DNA of 64,000 bases from Shimia sp965227725. GTDB taxonomy: Bacteria > Pseudomonadota > Alphaproteobacteria > Rhodobacterales > Rhodobacteraceae. Numbering within the stretch: position 1 is the first letter of the stretch; every line of letters begins with the position of its first letter. Location of the stretch: assembly GCF_965227725.1 (NCBI RefSeq), contig NZ_CBDDGH010000004.1:434001-498000 (forward strand). The letters run 5' to 3'. The notes beneath the pieces are model-generated. The model was not told the DNA's origin. It worked only from the letters and a program-made list of their open reading frames with translations, and did no database searches. Below, piece by piece: positions 27,214 to 35,456 of the stretch. The position numbers were made by a program, and so were the translations under genes.

Positions 27214-28440
27214 ATGAAAACCAAAAACACCAGCTTTCTCACTTTTGCTGAACGCCGTTTTCGCCTGAGCGGCCGCGCATTGATCGAAAACGGCCATCCC
27301 TATTTTGTTCCGACCGATGATCTGGAAGCAAAGGCAGAACAATGGCCACATGGTTTCCTGTCCATGTCGCACTATGACTACCTCGGCCTTATGCATCATC
27401 CGGAAACGACAGGTGCTGCCAAAGAGGCCATTGATGCGCAGGGCACAGGTGTGGGCGCCTCCCGTCTTGTAGGCGGTGAACGGCTCGCCCATCGTGCGCT
27501 TGAAAACGACATGGCCGAATTCCTCGGTGTCGGTGGCGTGCTTTCGGTGATCTCGGGCTACCTCACCAATGTCTCCGTGATTGGCCTCCTGCTTGGCCCG
27601 CGCGACCTCGTGATTGTCGATGAACTTGCTCACAATTCCATCATCATGGGCGCACGCGGCACAAAAGCGCGCTTTGAGACCTATGCGCACAATGATCTGG
27701 ATGATCTGGAGAGCATTCTGCGCGAAAACCGCGCCGAGCACGGGCGTGTGCTGATTGGCACCGATGGGCTGTTCTCCATGGACGGTGACATCACCGACCT
27801 CCCCCGTCTGCTGGATATGAAAGACGCCTATGACGCGTGGCTTTTGCTGGACGAAGCTCATTCCTATGGCGTTCTCGGTGAAACCGGCCGCGGTCTTTGC
27901 GAACACTTCGGCGAAGACCCCAACCGAGTTGAAATCGCTATTGGAACACTGTCCAAAAGCTTCGCTTCCTCTGGCGGTTTCATCGCCGCAAATGCCGACG
28001 TCATTGAATGGATGCGGTTCTGTCTTCCGGGCTTTGTCTACTCCGTAGGCCTGCCTCCGGCGACGGTTGCCAGCGCTCACGCAGCGCTCAACCTCCTTAA
28101 GGATGAGCCAAGCCGTGTTGCCAAGCTGCGCGCCAACTCGCGACGCTTCCTCACCAAGGCGGCCGAAGCAGGCCTGGATACCGGCACCGCCATCGGTGAA
28201 GCGGTTGTTCCGATCCTGTTTGAAACGCCCGAAGACTGCGTTTTTGTCGCCGAAGCCCTGATGCAACAAGGTATCTATGCGCCGCCCGTGGTGCATGTGG
28301 GCGTGCCCAAAGACATGCCACGCATCCGGTTCTTCATCTCCGCCGCCCATAGCGAAGCCGATCTGGATCGCGTGATCGATGCGGTCGCGAAGGCCTCTGA
28401 GGCTGCAGCAGCTTTGCGGCAACGTATGAGCGCGGAATAA
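27214..28440 (+). CDS. alpha-oxoamine synthase, serine palmitoyltransferase-like
   Basis: This 408-residue PLP enzyme is of the alpha-oxoamine synthase family (serine palmitoyltransferase, KBL, BioF, HemA), which condenses an amino acid with an acyl thioester and releases CO2. The PLP lysine is K248 in IGTLSKSFASSGG; the aspartate/histidine pair is in DEAHSYGVLG (213-222); H140 in DELAHNS would stack on the cofactor. The substrate cannot be fixed from the family alone. A 3-ketodihydrosphingosine reductase-like gene in the same operon makes serine palmitoyltransferase the best reading. No acyl carrier protein gene is adjacent, unlike the Caulobacter spt locus. First gene of the lipid operon; four bases before the next start. 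Confidence 0.82.
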   Translation: MKTKNTSFLTFAERRFRLSGRALIENGHPYFVPTDDLEAKAEQWPHGFLSMSHYDYLGLMHHPETTGAAKEAIDAQGTGVGASRLVGGERLAHRALENDMAEFLGVGGVLSVISGYLTNVSVIGLLLGPRDLVIVDELAHNSIIMGARGTKARFETYAHNDLDDLESILRENRAEHGRVLIGTDGLFSMDGDITDLPRLLDMKDAYDAWLLLDEAHSYGVLGETGRGLCEHFGEDPNRVEIAIGTLSKSFASSGGFIAANADVIEWMRFCLPGFVYSVGLPPATVASAHAALNLLKDEPSRVAKLRANSRRFLTKAAEAGLDTGTAIGEAVVPILFETPEDCVFVAEALMQQGIYAPPVVHVGVPKDMPRIRFFISAAHSEADLDRVIDAVAKASEAAAALRQRMSAE

Positions 28441-28444
28441 TCCC

Positions 28445-29113
28445 ATGCACCTGACTGCTCACACGGGCTTTCAGGGCACTTCCCTGACGCATCGCAACGG
28501 GTCGACCTTTGCGATGGCGTTGGCATTTTTTGCCGCCTTCTACCTGACACTGCAGGCCACCGCCGCCAACGCAAAGCCGCACCTCGCGCTCACCTCTTCA
28601 GAGCAAAGCGACGTCTTGCCATTGGCCAATCCGGACTTCCCGCATCCTGATGAGCCCGGCCAGCTGTTCTTTTTGCAACGCAATATGAACGCCAACACCG
28701 TGGTCTACAGCGCGCGTTTTGACGACGCCGGCAGCCTGATTGACAAGTCACCCGTGTCAGTCTTCTGGCGCCGTTATGCCGATGAGGGCCAGACCATGGC
28801 GCTGCGCTGGTATGAGCGCGTGTTTGGCTTTGGCGTGCGCCTGAAATCGCACGCTTCCGCCACATCGCGCACTCTGGCCTTCAATGCACTGAAATCTCAA
28901 AAGCTGGAACTGCGCCAGATTGCACCTTTCAAAGCAGCCCTGTTTACAGAACAGGACGGCCGCGAATACCAGCTGATTTATGGCTATCTCGATGTTGACG
29001 AAAGTGGGCTCTTGCCCAAAGTCACCCGTCTGCGTCTTTATACAACCGACCCCCAAACGGGGCTCTATGTGACCCACACTATTGCCGTTTCCGGTGGAGC
29101 TTTCAACGAATGA
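28445..29113 (+). CDS. secreted DUF4833-like protein of the lipid operon
   Basis: The protein has 222 residues with an N-terminal hydrophobic segment (about residues 24-43, MALAFFAAFYLTLQATAANA) that reads as a signal peptide, placing it in the periplasm. The mature part has FFLQRNMNANTVVYSARFD, SPVSVFWRRYADEG, RVFGFGVRLK and YLDVDESGLLPKVTRLRLY. This pattern resembles DUF4833 as I remember it; I could not search. Similar proteins accompany inositol-lipid genes in Bacteroidota, to my recollection. Its last bases overlap the inositol-phosphate synthase start, so it belongs to the operon. Function unknown; a role in lipid handling at the membrane surface is inference. Confidence 0.62.
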   Translation: MHLTAHTGFQGTSLTHRNGSTFAMALAFFAAFYLTLQATAANAKPHLALTSSEQSDVLPLANPDFPHPDEPGQLFFLQRNMNANTVVYSARFDDAGSLIDKSPVSVFWRRYADEGQTMALRWYERVFGFGVRLKSHASATSRTLAFNALKSQKLELRQIAPFKAALFTEQDGREYQLIYGYLDVDESGLLPKVTRLRLYTTDPQTGLYVTHTIAVSGGAFNE

Positions 29114-30219
29114 CAAAATCCCCTTCTTCTCCGATCCGCACAGTGATTGTTGGTGTTGGCAACTGTGCCAGCTCGCTGATCCAAGGTGTCTCCTACTGCC
29201 GCGCTCTTGGCGATGAGGCCGTTGGCGTAAGCTTCCCGGACCTGGCAGGCTATACGCCTGCGGATGTTGAACTGGTCGCCGGCTTTGACGTGGACAGCCG
29301 CAAGGTTGGCAAAACGCTGGGCGAAGCGGCCTTTGCTGCCCCCAACTGCACAGAGCAGTTCCACACCGATCTGGCAGAGCAAACCGGCCCCGTCCTGCGC
29401 GGCCCCGATCTCGATGGAGTGGCTGCTCACATGTTGGCCAACCCAGAAGATCGCAGCTTCCGCCTGTCCTCAGATGACGCGCTCAACAAGGAAGAGATCG
29501 TCGCCAAGCTGAAAGAGCTTGAAGCGGAAATCATGATCATCTTCCTCCCCGTCGGCTCTCAGAAAGCGGTTGAGTTCTATGTAGAGTGCGCGCTTGCAGC
29601 AGGCGTGGCCGTTGTGAACGGCATCCCAGTCTTTATTGCGTCTCATCCGGTATGGGCGGACAAATTCCGCGCTGCAGGCATCCCGATCCTTGGCGATGAT
29701 TTCAAAGCGCAAATGGGTGCAACCGTACTGCACCGTACGCTTGCCAATCTGGCAGAAATGCGCGGCGTGGAAATCGATCGCACCTATCAGCTCAACGTGG
29801 GTGGCAACACCGACTTCCTGAACATGAGCGAGAACGCTCGTCTGGCCAACAAGCGGGAAAGCAAGACCGAGGCGGTGCAATCCGCGATGGAAGAGCGCCT
29901 GCACGAAAATGACATCCGCATCGGCCCCTCAGATTATGTGCCATGGCTGAACGACCGTAAGGTTGCCTATGTGCGCCTTGAAGGCCGTCTCTTTGGGGGC
30001 GCGCGCACCAACATCGAAGTGCGTTTAGATGTGGAAGACAGCCCGAATGCCGCCGCCGAAGCGCTGGTGGCGATCCGTCTGGCACGCATCGCACGTGATC
30101 GTGGCCTGACCGGCCCCATCACCGAAGCAAGCGCCTTCCTGTTCAAGCATCCGCCAGAACAGATCGAAGACACCGACGCGCATGACGTGGTGTTGCGGTT
30201 CGTCAATGAGGCCAGCTGA
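29110..30219 (+). CDS. ino1: inositol-3-phosphate synthase (Ino1)
   Basis: This 369-residue NAD-dependent enzyme converts glucose 6-phosphate to 1L-myo-inositol 1-phosphate (also named inositol 3-phosphate). The nucleotide-binding loop is VGVGNCASS (about 14-22). The active-site stretches are GDDFKAQMGAT (195-205) and NVGGNTDFLNM (229-239), which marks the short actinobacterial/archaeal class rather than the ~520-residue eukaryotic form. Most alphaproteobacteria do not make inositol de novo for lipids, so its place between a sphingoid-type synthase and a reductase is notable. It supplies the head group for the CDP-alcohol transferase at 36988. Four-base overlap with the upstream gene, one-base overlap with the next. 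Confidence 0.92.
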   Translation: MTKSPSSPIRTVIVGVGNCASSLIQGVSYCRALGDEAVGVSFPDLAGYTPADVELVAGFDVDSRKVGKTLGEAAFAAPNCTEQFHTDLAEQTGPVLRGPDLDGVAAHMLANPEDRSFRLSSDDALNKEEIVAKLKELEAEIMIIFLPVGSQKAVEFYVECALAAGVAVVNGIPVFIASHPVWADKFRAAGIPILGDDFKAQMGATVLHRTLANLAEMRGVEIDRTYQLNVGGNTDFLNMSENARLANKRESKTEAVQSAMEERLHENDIRIGPSDYVPWLNDRKVAYVRLEGRLFGGARTNIEVRLDVEDSPNAAAEALVAIRLARIARDRGLTGPITEASAFLFKHPPEQIEDTDAHDVVLRFVNEAS

Positions 30220-31016
30220 TGCGTGCCGCCTTCATTACAGGCGGCTCCAGCGGCATCGGGTTTGCCGCGGCGATGCAGCTTGCGGTGAAGGGGCACGACC
30301 TCGCACTGTTTGCGCGTGACGCCAGCCGATTGCTGGCCGCGCGCGACGCCCTGTTGCAGGCAGCGCCCGACATAAATGTGGAGACCTATGCCGTCGACGT
30401 CGCCAATGAGATCGCGCTGGCAGAGGCGCTTTCCGATGCTGTCCTCAAGCTGGGTGCTCCTGAAATGGCCATCGCCAGCGCGGGCATCGCCCAGCCGGGG
30501 CTCTTTCACGCGCAAAGCGCAGACCTCCACCGCAGACATATGGACGTGAACTACTTTGGCACGCTCACTTTTGTTCAAGCGTTGTCCAAACCGATGCAGG
30601 ACGCAGGTGGCGGGCACATCGGCCTGATCTCCTCCGGCGCGGCATTCTTTGGCATCTATGGCTATGGCGCCTATGCTCCGTCCAAATTTGCCCTGCGCGG
30701 ATTAGCGGAGATTTTGCATCTCGAACTAGCTCCTGCCAATATCACCACAACGGTGATCTATCCGCCTGACACCGATACGCCTCAGCTGATCGAAGAGAAA
30801 CGCACCAAGCCCATGGCCACCCAGAAGATCACCGAAGGGGGAGGCCTCTGGCAGCCTGAAGACATCGCCTCGCGCCTTATTGCTGGCATGAAAGCGGGCC
30901 ACGCCACGGTTGCACCGGGCTTTCAGATGGCCGCGCTCAACCGCCTTGGCAGCCTGATTGCTCCGCTGCTGCGCTGGCACCAAAAACGTATCATTTCCCA
31001 GCACGGCAACCAATGA
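30219..31016 (+). CDS. short-chain dehydrogenase resembling 3-ketodihydrosphingosine reductase
   Basis: This 265-residue classical SDR has TGGSSGIG at 7-14, the catalytic serine near 138-139 and YAPSK at 152-156. The C-terminal part has YPPDTDTP (181-188) followed by EEKRTKP (192-198) and a later QPEDIA. As I recall it, the same run (PPDTDTP, then E-x-RTKP) is characteristic of eukaryotic 3-ketodihydrosphingosine reductases (KDSR/Tsc10). These use NADPH to reduce the product of serine palmitoyltransferase to dihydrosphingosine. Only soluble SDR parts are evident; the C-terminus (about 235-255) is mildly hydrophobic and may touch the membrane. It shares one base with ino1 and overlaps the next gene by four. 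Confidence 0.8.
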   Translation: MRAAFITGGSSGIGFAAAMQLAVKGHDLALFARDASRLLAARDALLQAAPDINVETYAVDVANEIALAEALSDAVLKLGAPEMAIASAGIAQPGLFHAQSADLHRRHMDVNYFGTLTFVQALSKPMQDAGGGHIGLISSGAAFFGIYGYGAYAPSKFALRGLAEILHLELAPANITTTVIYPPDTDTPQLIEEKRTKPMATQKITEGGGLWQPEDIASRLIAGMKAGHATVAPGFQMAALNRLGSLIAPLLRWHQKRIISQHGNQ

Positions 31017-31891
31017 CCACGCCCACTGTCCAAGACATTGCCATGGCCGCAGCGGTCATCATCGGCGCGGGATTTGTCATGCTGCTTTTGCTGGCATTGA
31101 TCCCAAACATCCGCCGCAAAAGCCTCGACCTTGTCGTCACTCTGCTGAGTGCCACCCTCATCCTGATCTGTCTGCTCGCGCTCTTCCTTCTGGGGCCGCA
31201 GGCTCTGATCGCTGGTTTGACACTCGCCGCTGCCCGGATCGGCTACGAGGTCGCCACGTTGCGTCTTGCAAAAGAAACTCACGTGATTCTGGCGGCTCTT
31301 GCTGCCGCTGGTCTCACTGTGATCAGCGCGCTGTTTACCCCGGTCGCGATCGCATGCGCTGGCCTGTGGTTCCTGCTGTTCGCCCGCCAACTGGCAGCCC
31401 GCGGAACATCGTCCAACGCCGCTGTTGATGTGCTTCTATTTCCCATACTGCCCATGGCGCTGCTGGCATATGGCGCTGCACACCCGGAACTCACAGCGCT
31501 GATGTTGGCTGCCTACGTTCTGGTTGAGATTTTTGACAGTTTCGCCCTCCTTATTGGCAGCCTTCTGGGGCGCACCAAAGCCTTCCCGATCCTCAGCCCC
31601 AACAAAACCATCGAGGGCCTCGCCGGTGGCGCAATGGCACTTGTGATCGCACTTGTTGTGGCCGCAACGATCTGGGGCTTTTCCCCGCTCAAAGCCGCCG
31701 CCACCGCGCTTTTGGTCGGCGCGCTCGCCGTAGCCGGAGATCTCACCGCCTCACGACACAAGCGCATCGCTGGCGTGAAGGACTATCCCCGCGTCCTTGC
31801 GCGCCAAGGCGGACTTCTGGACAGTCTGGACAGCTGGATTGCCGCGAGCGCTGGCCTTGTGGCGGTTCACTTCCTCACCGCATTGTGGTGA
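31013..31891 (+). CDS. CdsA-like phosphatidate cytidylyltransferase family protein
   Basis: This 292-residue multi-spanning membrane protein (about eight segments) has a CdsA-like C-terminal half: DSFALLIGSLLGRTKAFPILSPNKTIEG, then GDLTASRHKRIAGVKDYPRVLARQGG and LLDSLDSW. The family makes CDP-diacylglycerol from phosphatidic acid and CTP. The signature is altered: the usual HGG reads QGG, and the metal-ligand D-R-x-D reads DSLD. It may therefore act on another lipid phosphate, for example a ceramide phosphate, or simply be divergent. It would provide the CDP-lipid used by the phosphatidyltransferase at 36988. It is presumably additional to a housekeeping cdsA elsewhere, which I cannot see here. 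Confidence 0.78.
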   Translation: MTTPTVQDIAMAAAVIIGAGFVMLLLLALIPNIRRKSLDLVVTLLSATLILICLLALFLLGPQALIAGLTLAAARIGYEVATLRLAKETHVILAALAAAGLTVISALFTPVAIACAGLWFLLFARQLAARGTSSNAAVDVLLFPILPMALLAYGAAHPELTALMLAAYVLVEIFDSFALLIGSLLGRTKAFPILSPNKTIEGLAGGAMALVIALVVAATIWGFSPLKAAATALLVGALAVAGDLTASRHKRIAGVKDYPRVLARQGGLLDSLDSWIAASAGLVAVHFLTALW

Positions 31892-31931
31892 GCATCTTGC
31901 CAGCGGCGCGACACATGGTGACACTCCGCCC

Positions 31932-33068
31932 ATGAGCCGATTGGGAACCTTCCTGCGCCTTCCGGTGCTGCGTGTGCTGGGCAAACCGCTTTTGCTGCGG
32001 CTTTTGCTTCTGTTGCTCGTGATCGAGGCGATCTTTCTTGCTGAAAGCTTCACCACATTGATGGAACACGCCCTACGCCTGGGTGGCGGCCCTGTGGATG
32101 TAGCACATCTTTTGGGCTTCAAGGTTCCGGAAATCCTCGACCTCGCGCTTGCCATGAGCCTGTTGATCGCCACGTATTTTGCCACGCAGGATGCCCGCAA
32201 CCGGGGCGAATTGATGATCCTAGCAACCGCCGGTGTGCATTGGGGGCGGGTGGTGAGTTTTGTGCTGGTCTTTGGCCTCATCGGCGGCACGCTCAGCTTT
32301 GCCAACGCAGGCCTGATCCTGCCCAGCGCCAAATTTGGCGAGCGCTTGGCGCTGATTGAGCTGCAAAAAGACTTTGTCCTCACCCGTATTCAGGAAGGCG
32401 GCAAGGAAACCACCCTGCAAACCCTGCGCGACACGACCTTTATTGCCAACCCACCAGCCACGACGTCTGAGCGTACCGAGGAACGAGGCCATCTGTTTGT
32501 GTTTCAACCCGACATCAACGGAGGTTGGCGTGCAGCAAACTCAGAGAACTGGCACGTCACCGATCCGGAAGTCTCCGACACCCATAAAATCCAGCTGCAA
32601 CAGCTCAACGTGCTCGAAGGTCCCTACCCGTCAGCAGATCTGACACCCAGACCGCTCAACAGCTTCGCTACCAAATCCGCGGATTTTGCATTCTCCATGT
32701 CCGATGCGCTGCCGGAAACCGACACAGAACGCAGTGCGGCTGAACGGCTTCTCAGCCTGTCAGACAGCGAAACCAGTCAGATCACCCGCCTGTTGTCGCG
32801 CGCGCTTATGGTGCCCATGGCTGGGCTGCTGGCCTTGGCGGCACTGGTGGCAGGCGGTGGTGGACCACTGCGATTTGCCGCCCTGCCAATGGCCGCGCTC
32901 ATCATGATGAGCAGCGATGTCGCCAGCGGCGCGATCCTCTCTGGGCTCGCATCCAGCCTGCCTACATTTCTGATCTGTGCAGCCGCAGCCCTGCTCTATC
33001 TTGGGCCACCGCTAGCATTTCTGATCTGGCGGGGAGAAGCCCTCATGAAACCGGAGGTGCGCCGATGA
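31932..33068 (+). CDS. LptF/LptG-family permease (first of pair)
   Basis: The protein has 378 residues. Three membrane segments lie in the N-terminal third, then a periplasmic beta-rich domain (about residues 135-275), then three more segments at the C-terminus: the LptF/YjgP layout. It contains ILATAGVHWGRVV, equivalent to the coupling-helix region that contacts LptB. The start is the ATG at 31932 (MSRLGTFLRLPVLR), 40 bases after the cytidylyltransferase stop. Cells already have lptFG for lipopolysaccharide export, so a second pair inside a lipid-synthesis operon suggests a dedicated exporter for this operon's lipid. No LptB-like ATPase is in the operon; it may borrow the housekeeping one. 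Confidence 0.78.
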   Translation: MSRLGTFLRLPVLRVLGKPLLLRLLLLLLVIEAIFLAESFTTLMEHALRLGGGPVDVAHLLGFKVPEILDLALAMSLLIATYFATQDARNRGELMILATAGVHWGRVVSFVLVFGLIGGTLSFANAGLILPSAKFGERLALIELQKDFVLTRIQEGGKETTLQTLRDTTFIANPPATTSERTEERGHLFVFQPDINGGWRAANSENWHVTDPEVSDTHKIQLQQLNVLEGPYPSADLTPRPLNSFATKSADFAFSMSDALPETDTERSAAERLLSLSDSETSQITRLLSRALMVPMAGLLALAALVAGGGGPLRFAALPMAALIMMSSDVASGAILSGLASSLPTFLICAAAALLYLGPPLAFLIWRGEALMKPEVRR

Positions 33069-34213
33069 TTGGTCGCCGGCACACCGGGCTAGCGGTACGC
33101 GCCATGGTGCGCGGGGACCTCGCTGCCATCGGCTTCATGATGTTCACCCTGCTTGTGGTGGCCTTGGCCATTGATCTCGCGAAATGGCTTGGCTCTGTTC
33201 AGACGCAGGCCGCAGCCACTGATGCCCCACTTTGGTCGGTCCTGTTTCCCTATATTGGCTACCGCAGCGTCGACATCATCACCCGTCTGCTCACCATGGC
33301 ATGCCTTGCGGGCGGCTTTGTCGTCACATTGCTGCGCCACCAACGACAGGACGACGTGATCCTCGCCGCCTCCGGTGCTGGACCAAGCTTCCGCATCACC
33401 GCGCTGCTGATTTCCGGCTTGCTGCTGGGTCTTGTTCAAATGGCTGGAGAAAACTGGCTGCGACCAGAAGCAGTGTCCCGACAGGTGGCCGCCAATCTTG
33501 GCGACTATGGCAAGCGTTACCACTACAATGAGTTGGGCACCCAATGGGTGGTCTCGGACAATCGCGCGCTGCGGGCCACGTTCACCCGGGGCGACGCCGC
33601 CCACCTGAGCGACGTGATGCTGTTTGAGGGATTGTCAGAGCCAGAACTCAGCCACGTTCTTCACGCCCAAGCCGCGCGCTCCAGCTTTCGTGAAGGAATT
33701 TGGACCTTTGAGCAGGTCACTTACTGGGACGTCAAAAACGCCGCTACCCCCAAATTGGAACAGCGCCTTGATATGCCCTTTGAGCTGGCCCCCGAAACCG
33801 TCCGCTGGTTCGGGGTGGATGCCTACTATCTCCCCAACACCTCCCTGCGCGCCATCGCTTCAGCACCAGAAAGCCCGGCGGCCTCTGATGCCGCTACCGC
33901 TCTTGCGGTGCGCAAAGTTGCGATTTTTCTGCCCGCGATCTTCGCTTTGCTTGGCGTGAGTTTGGCCGGTCAGGGCGCGGTCGGGCGCCGCCTGTCGCCC
34001 TTCCTGCTTCTGGCGCTCGCGGCCGTGGGCTATCTCTCCGTGGTTTCGGTCAAAGTCTTCTGGGCGCTCGGCATTCACGGTGTCTTGCACCCGATGCTTG
34101 CCGCCTCTCTGCCCGCCGCCTTCGCGCTTGGTCTCGCCATACTCCTCCAACTTCGGCTCGCTGGTTACTTGCCCACAGTCCGTTTCAAGAACTCCCCTAA
34201 GGTCGCGTCATGA
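33065..34213 (+). CDS. LptF/LptG-family permease (second of pair)
   Basis: The protein has 382 residues with the same six-segment plus periplasmic-domain layout as its neighbour. The N-terminal half has MVRGDLAAIGFMMFTLLVVALAID and VILAASGAGPSFRITAL, the likely ATPase-coupling region. The periplasmic domain runs from about 130 to 270 (ATFTRGDAAHLSDVMLF). Final segments include RRLSPFLLLALAAVGYLSVVS. It overlaps the preceding LptF-like gene by four bases and the following glycosyltransferase by four, so translation is coupled. The two proteins probably form a heterodimer that lifts a lipid from the inner membrane toward the outer membrane. Confidence 0.78.
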   Translation: MIGRRHTGLAVRAMVRGDLAAIGFMMFTLLVVALAIDLAKWLGSVQTQAAATDAPLWSVLFPYIGYRSVDIITRLLTMACLAGGFVVTLLRHQRQDDVILAASGAGPSFRITALLISGLLLGLVQMAGENWLRPEAVSRQVAANLGDYGKRYHYNELGTQWVVSDNRALRATFTRGDAAHLSDVMLFEGLSEPELSHVLHAQAARSSFREGIWTFEQVTYWDVKNAATPKLEQRLDMPFELAPETVRWFGVDAYYLPNTSLRAIASAPESPAASDAATALAVRKVAIFLPAIFALLGVSLAGQGAVGRRLSPFLLLALAAVGYLSVVSVKVFWALGIHGVLHPMLAASLPAAFALGLAILLQLRLAGYLPTVRFKNSPKVAS

Positions 34214-35334
34214 AAATTGTGCAGCTCACCCCCTACGCGATGGATCGCCCCGGCGGAGTGCAATCCCACGTGCGCGACCTTTCCGCTTGGTTGCGGAGCC
34301 AAGACCATGAGGTGCGCATTGTCGCCCCCCCCGGCCAACCAAATCATGCGGAAGAAGGCCTGATGACAGTTGGCACCGCCCGGCCCTTCGCAATCCATGG
34401 CACCGCCTTTGAGGTCAGCCGCGCCACCCGCCTCCAACGCGCACAGGCTGTTGCAGAGCTGCGGGGCTGGGGCGCTGAAGTCGTGCATATGCACACCCCT
34501 TGGACTCCGCTTCTGCCTTGGCAGATGTGGCGCGCACTGAAACTGCCCGCCATCGCCACGTTCCATGCAACCCTGCCTGAAAATGAAAGCTTTGATCCTA
34601 TGTCCTGGGCGCTGCGGCGCGTGGGGCGTTATTTCAACCGCCGGATCAACCGCATCGTTGTGCCGTCCGAGGCTCCCTACGCGCAATGGAAAGCCGACAA
34701 AGCAAACCCGCTGCCGTTGATCTTGCCACCCGCCATAGATCTCTCTTCTTGGCGCGCAGCCGCAGAGGCAACCAATCCCTCTGAAACATTTCGGGTTGTC
34801 TACATGGGTCGCCTTGAGGCGCGCAAAGGTGTTTCCGTCCTGCTTCAGGCCTGGCGGGAGTTGCAAAACCAACTGCCCAATGCTGAGTTAATCATCGCCG
34901 GCGCCGGAGATGAAGAAGACAGCCTGCGCGCCTATGCGCAACAGCACCACCTACACAACTTGTCGTTCCAACCTGCCCCCAACAATGCCGAGGCCCGCGC
35001 TCTGATTGCCAGCGCTGATATCTTCGCGGCACCTGCCTTGCACGGAGAGAGCTTTGGACTTGTGTTGATTGAGGCCATGGCCGCTGGCGCGCTCCCTGTC
35101 GCCGCGAATAACGAAGGCTTCCGCACCGTTATGACCGGCCGGGGCAAAGACCTTCTCGTGCCACCCGGAGATGCCCAAGCGCTCGCTGATAAGATCAAAA
35201 CACTGGCCACCGATGCCCCCAAGCGCGCGACACTTCAGAGCTGGGCAGCAGATCACGCACATCGTTTTGACGTTGATACTGTCGGGCAAGATTACATCAC
35301 GCTCCTCCAAGACGCTCTGCAACAGCGCAGCTGA
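34210..35334 (+). CDS. GT4 glycosyltransferase resembling PimA
   Basis: This 374-residue GT-B enzyme has an N-terminus (QLTPYAMDRPGGVQSHVRDL) very like mycobacterial PimA, the mannosyltransferase that glycosylates phosphatidylinositol. HMHTPWTP and FHATLPE are in the acceptor half. The donor half has VYMGRLEARKGVSVLLQAW, IIAGAGDEED and APALHGESFGLVLIEAMAAG with the EX7E glutamates. In an operon with inositol-phosphate synthase and a CDP-alcohol transferase, the natural reading is that it adds a hexose to the inositol lipid head group. The sugar is unknown and GT4 sequence similarity alone does not prove the acceptor. Confidence 0.8.
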   Translation: MKIVQLTPYAMDRPGGVQSHVRDLSAWLRSQDHEVRIVAPPGQPNHAEEGLMTVGTARPFAIHGTAFEVSRATRLQRAQAVAELRGWGAEVVHMHTPWTPLLPWQMWRALKLPAIATFHATLPENESFDPMSWALRRVGRYFNRRINRIVVPSEAPYAQWKADKANPLPLILPPAIDLSSWRAAAEATNPSETFRVVYMGRLEARKGVSVLLQAWRELQNQLPNAELIIAGAGDEEDSLRAYAQQHHLHNLSFQPAPNNAEARALIASADIFAAPALHGESFGLVLIEAMAAGALPVAANNEGFRTVMTGRGKDLLVPPGDAQALADKIKTLATDAPKRATLQSWAADHAHRFDVDTVGQDYITLLQDALQQRS

Positions 35335-35456
35335 CGCAACCTGAACTTGCCAAGCATTCCGGAGCATGACAGACCCATTCCCGTCCCTTCGACGAAGTCT
35401 TCTAAGACGTTTGGGGCAACACAGGTTAAAAGACTTTGAGGCATGTGAGAGCGACT

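Noticed and set aside
27115..28446. A 443-codon minus-strand frame opposite the oxoamine synthase gene
   Set aside because: The plus-strand protein has all catalytic residues of its family; the antisense product has no recognisable feature.
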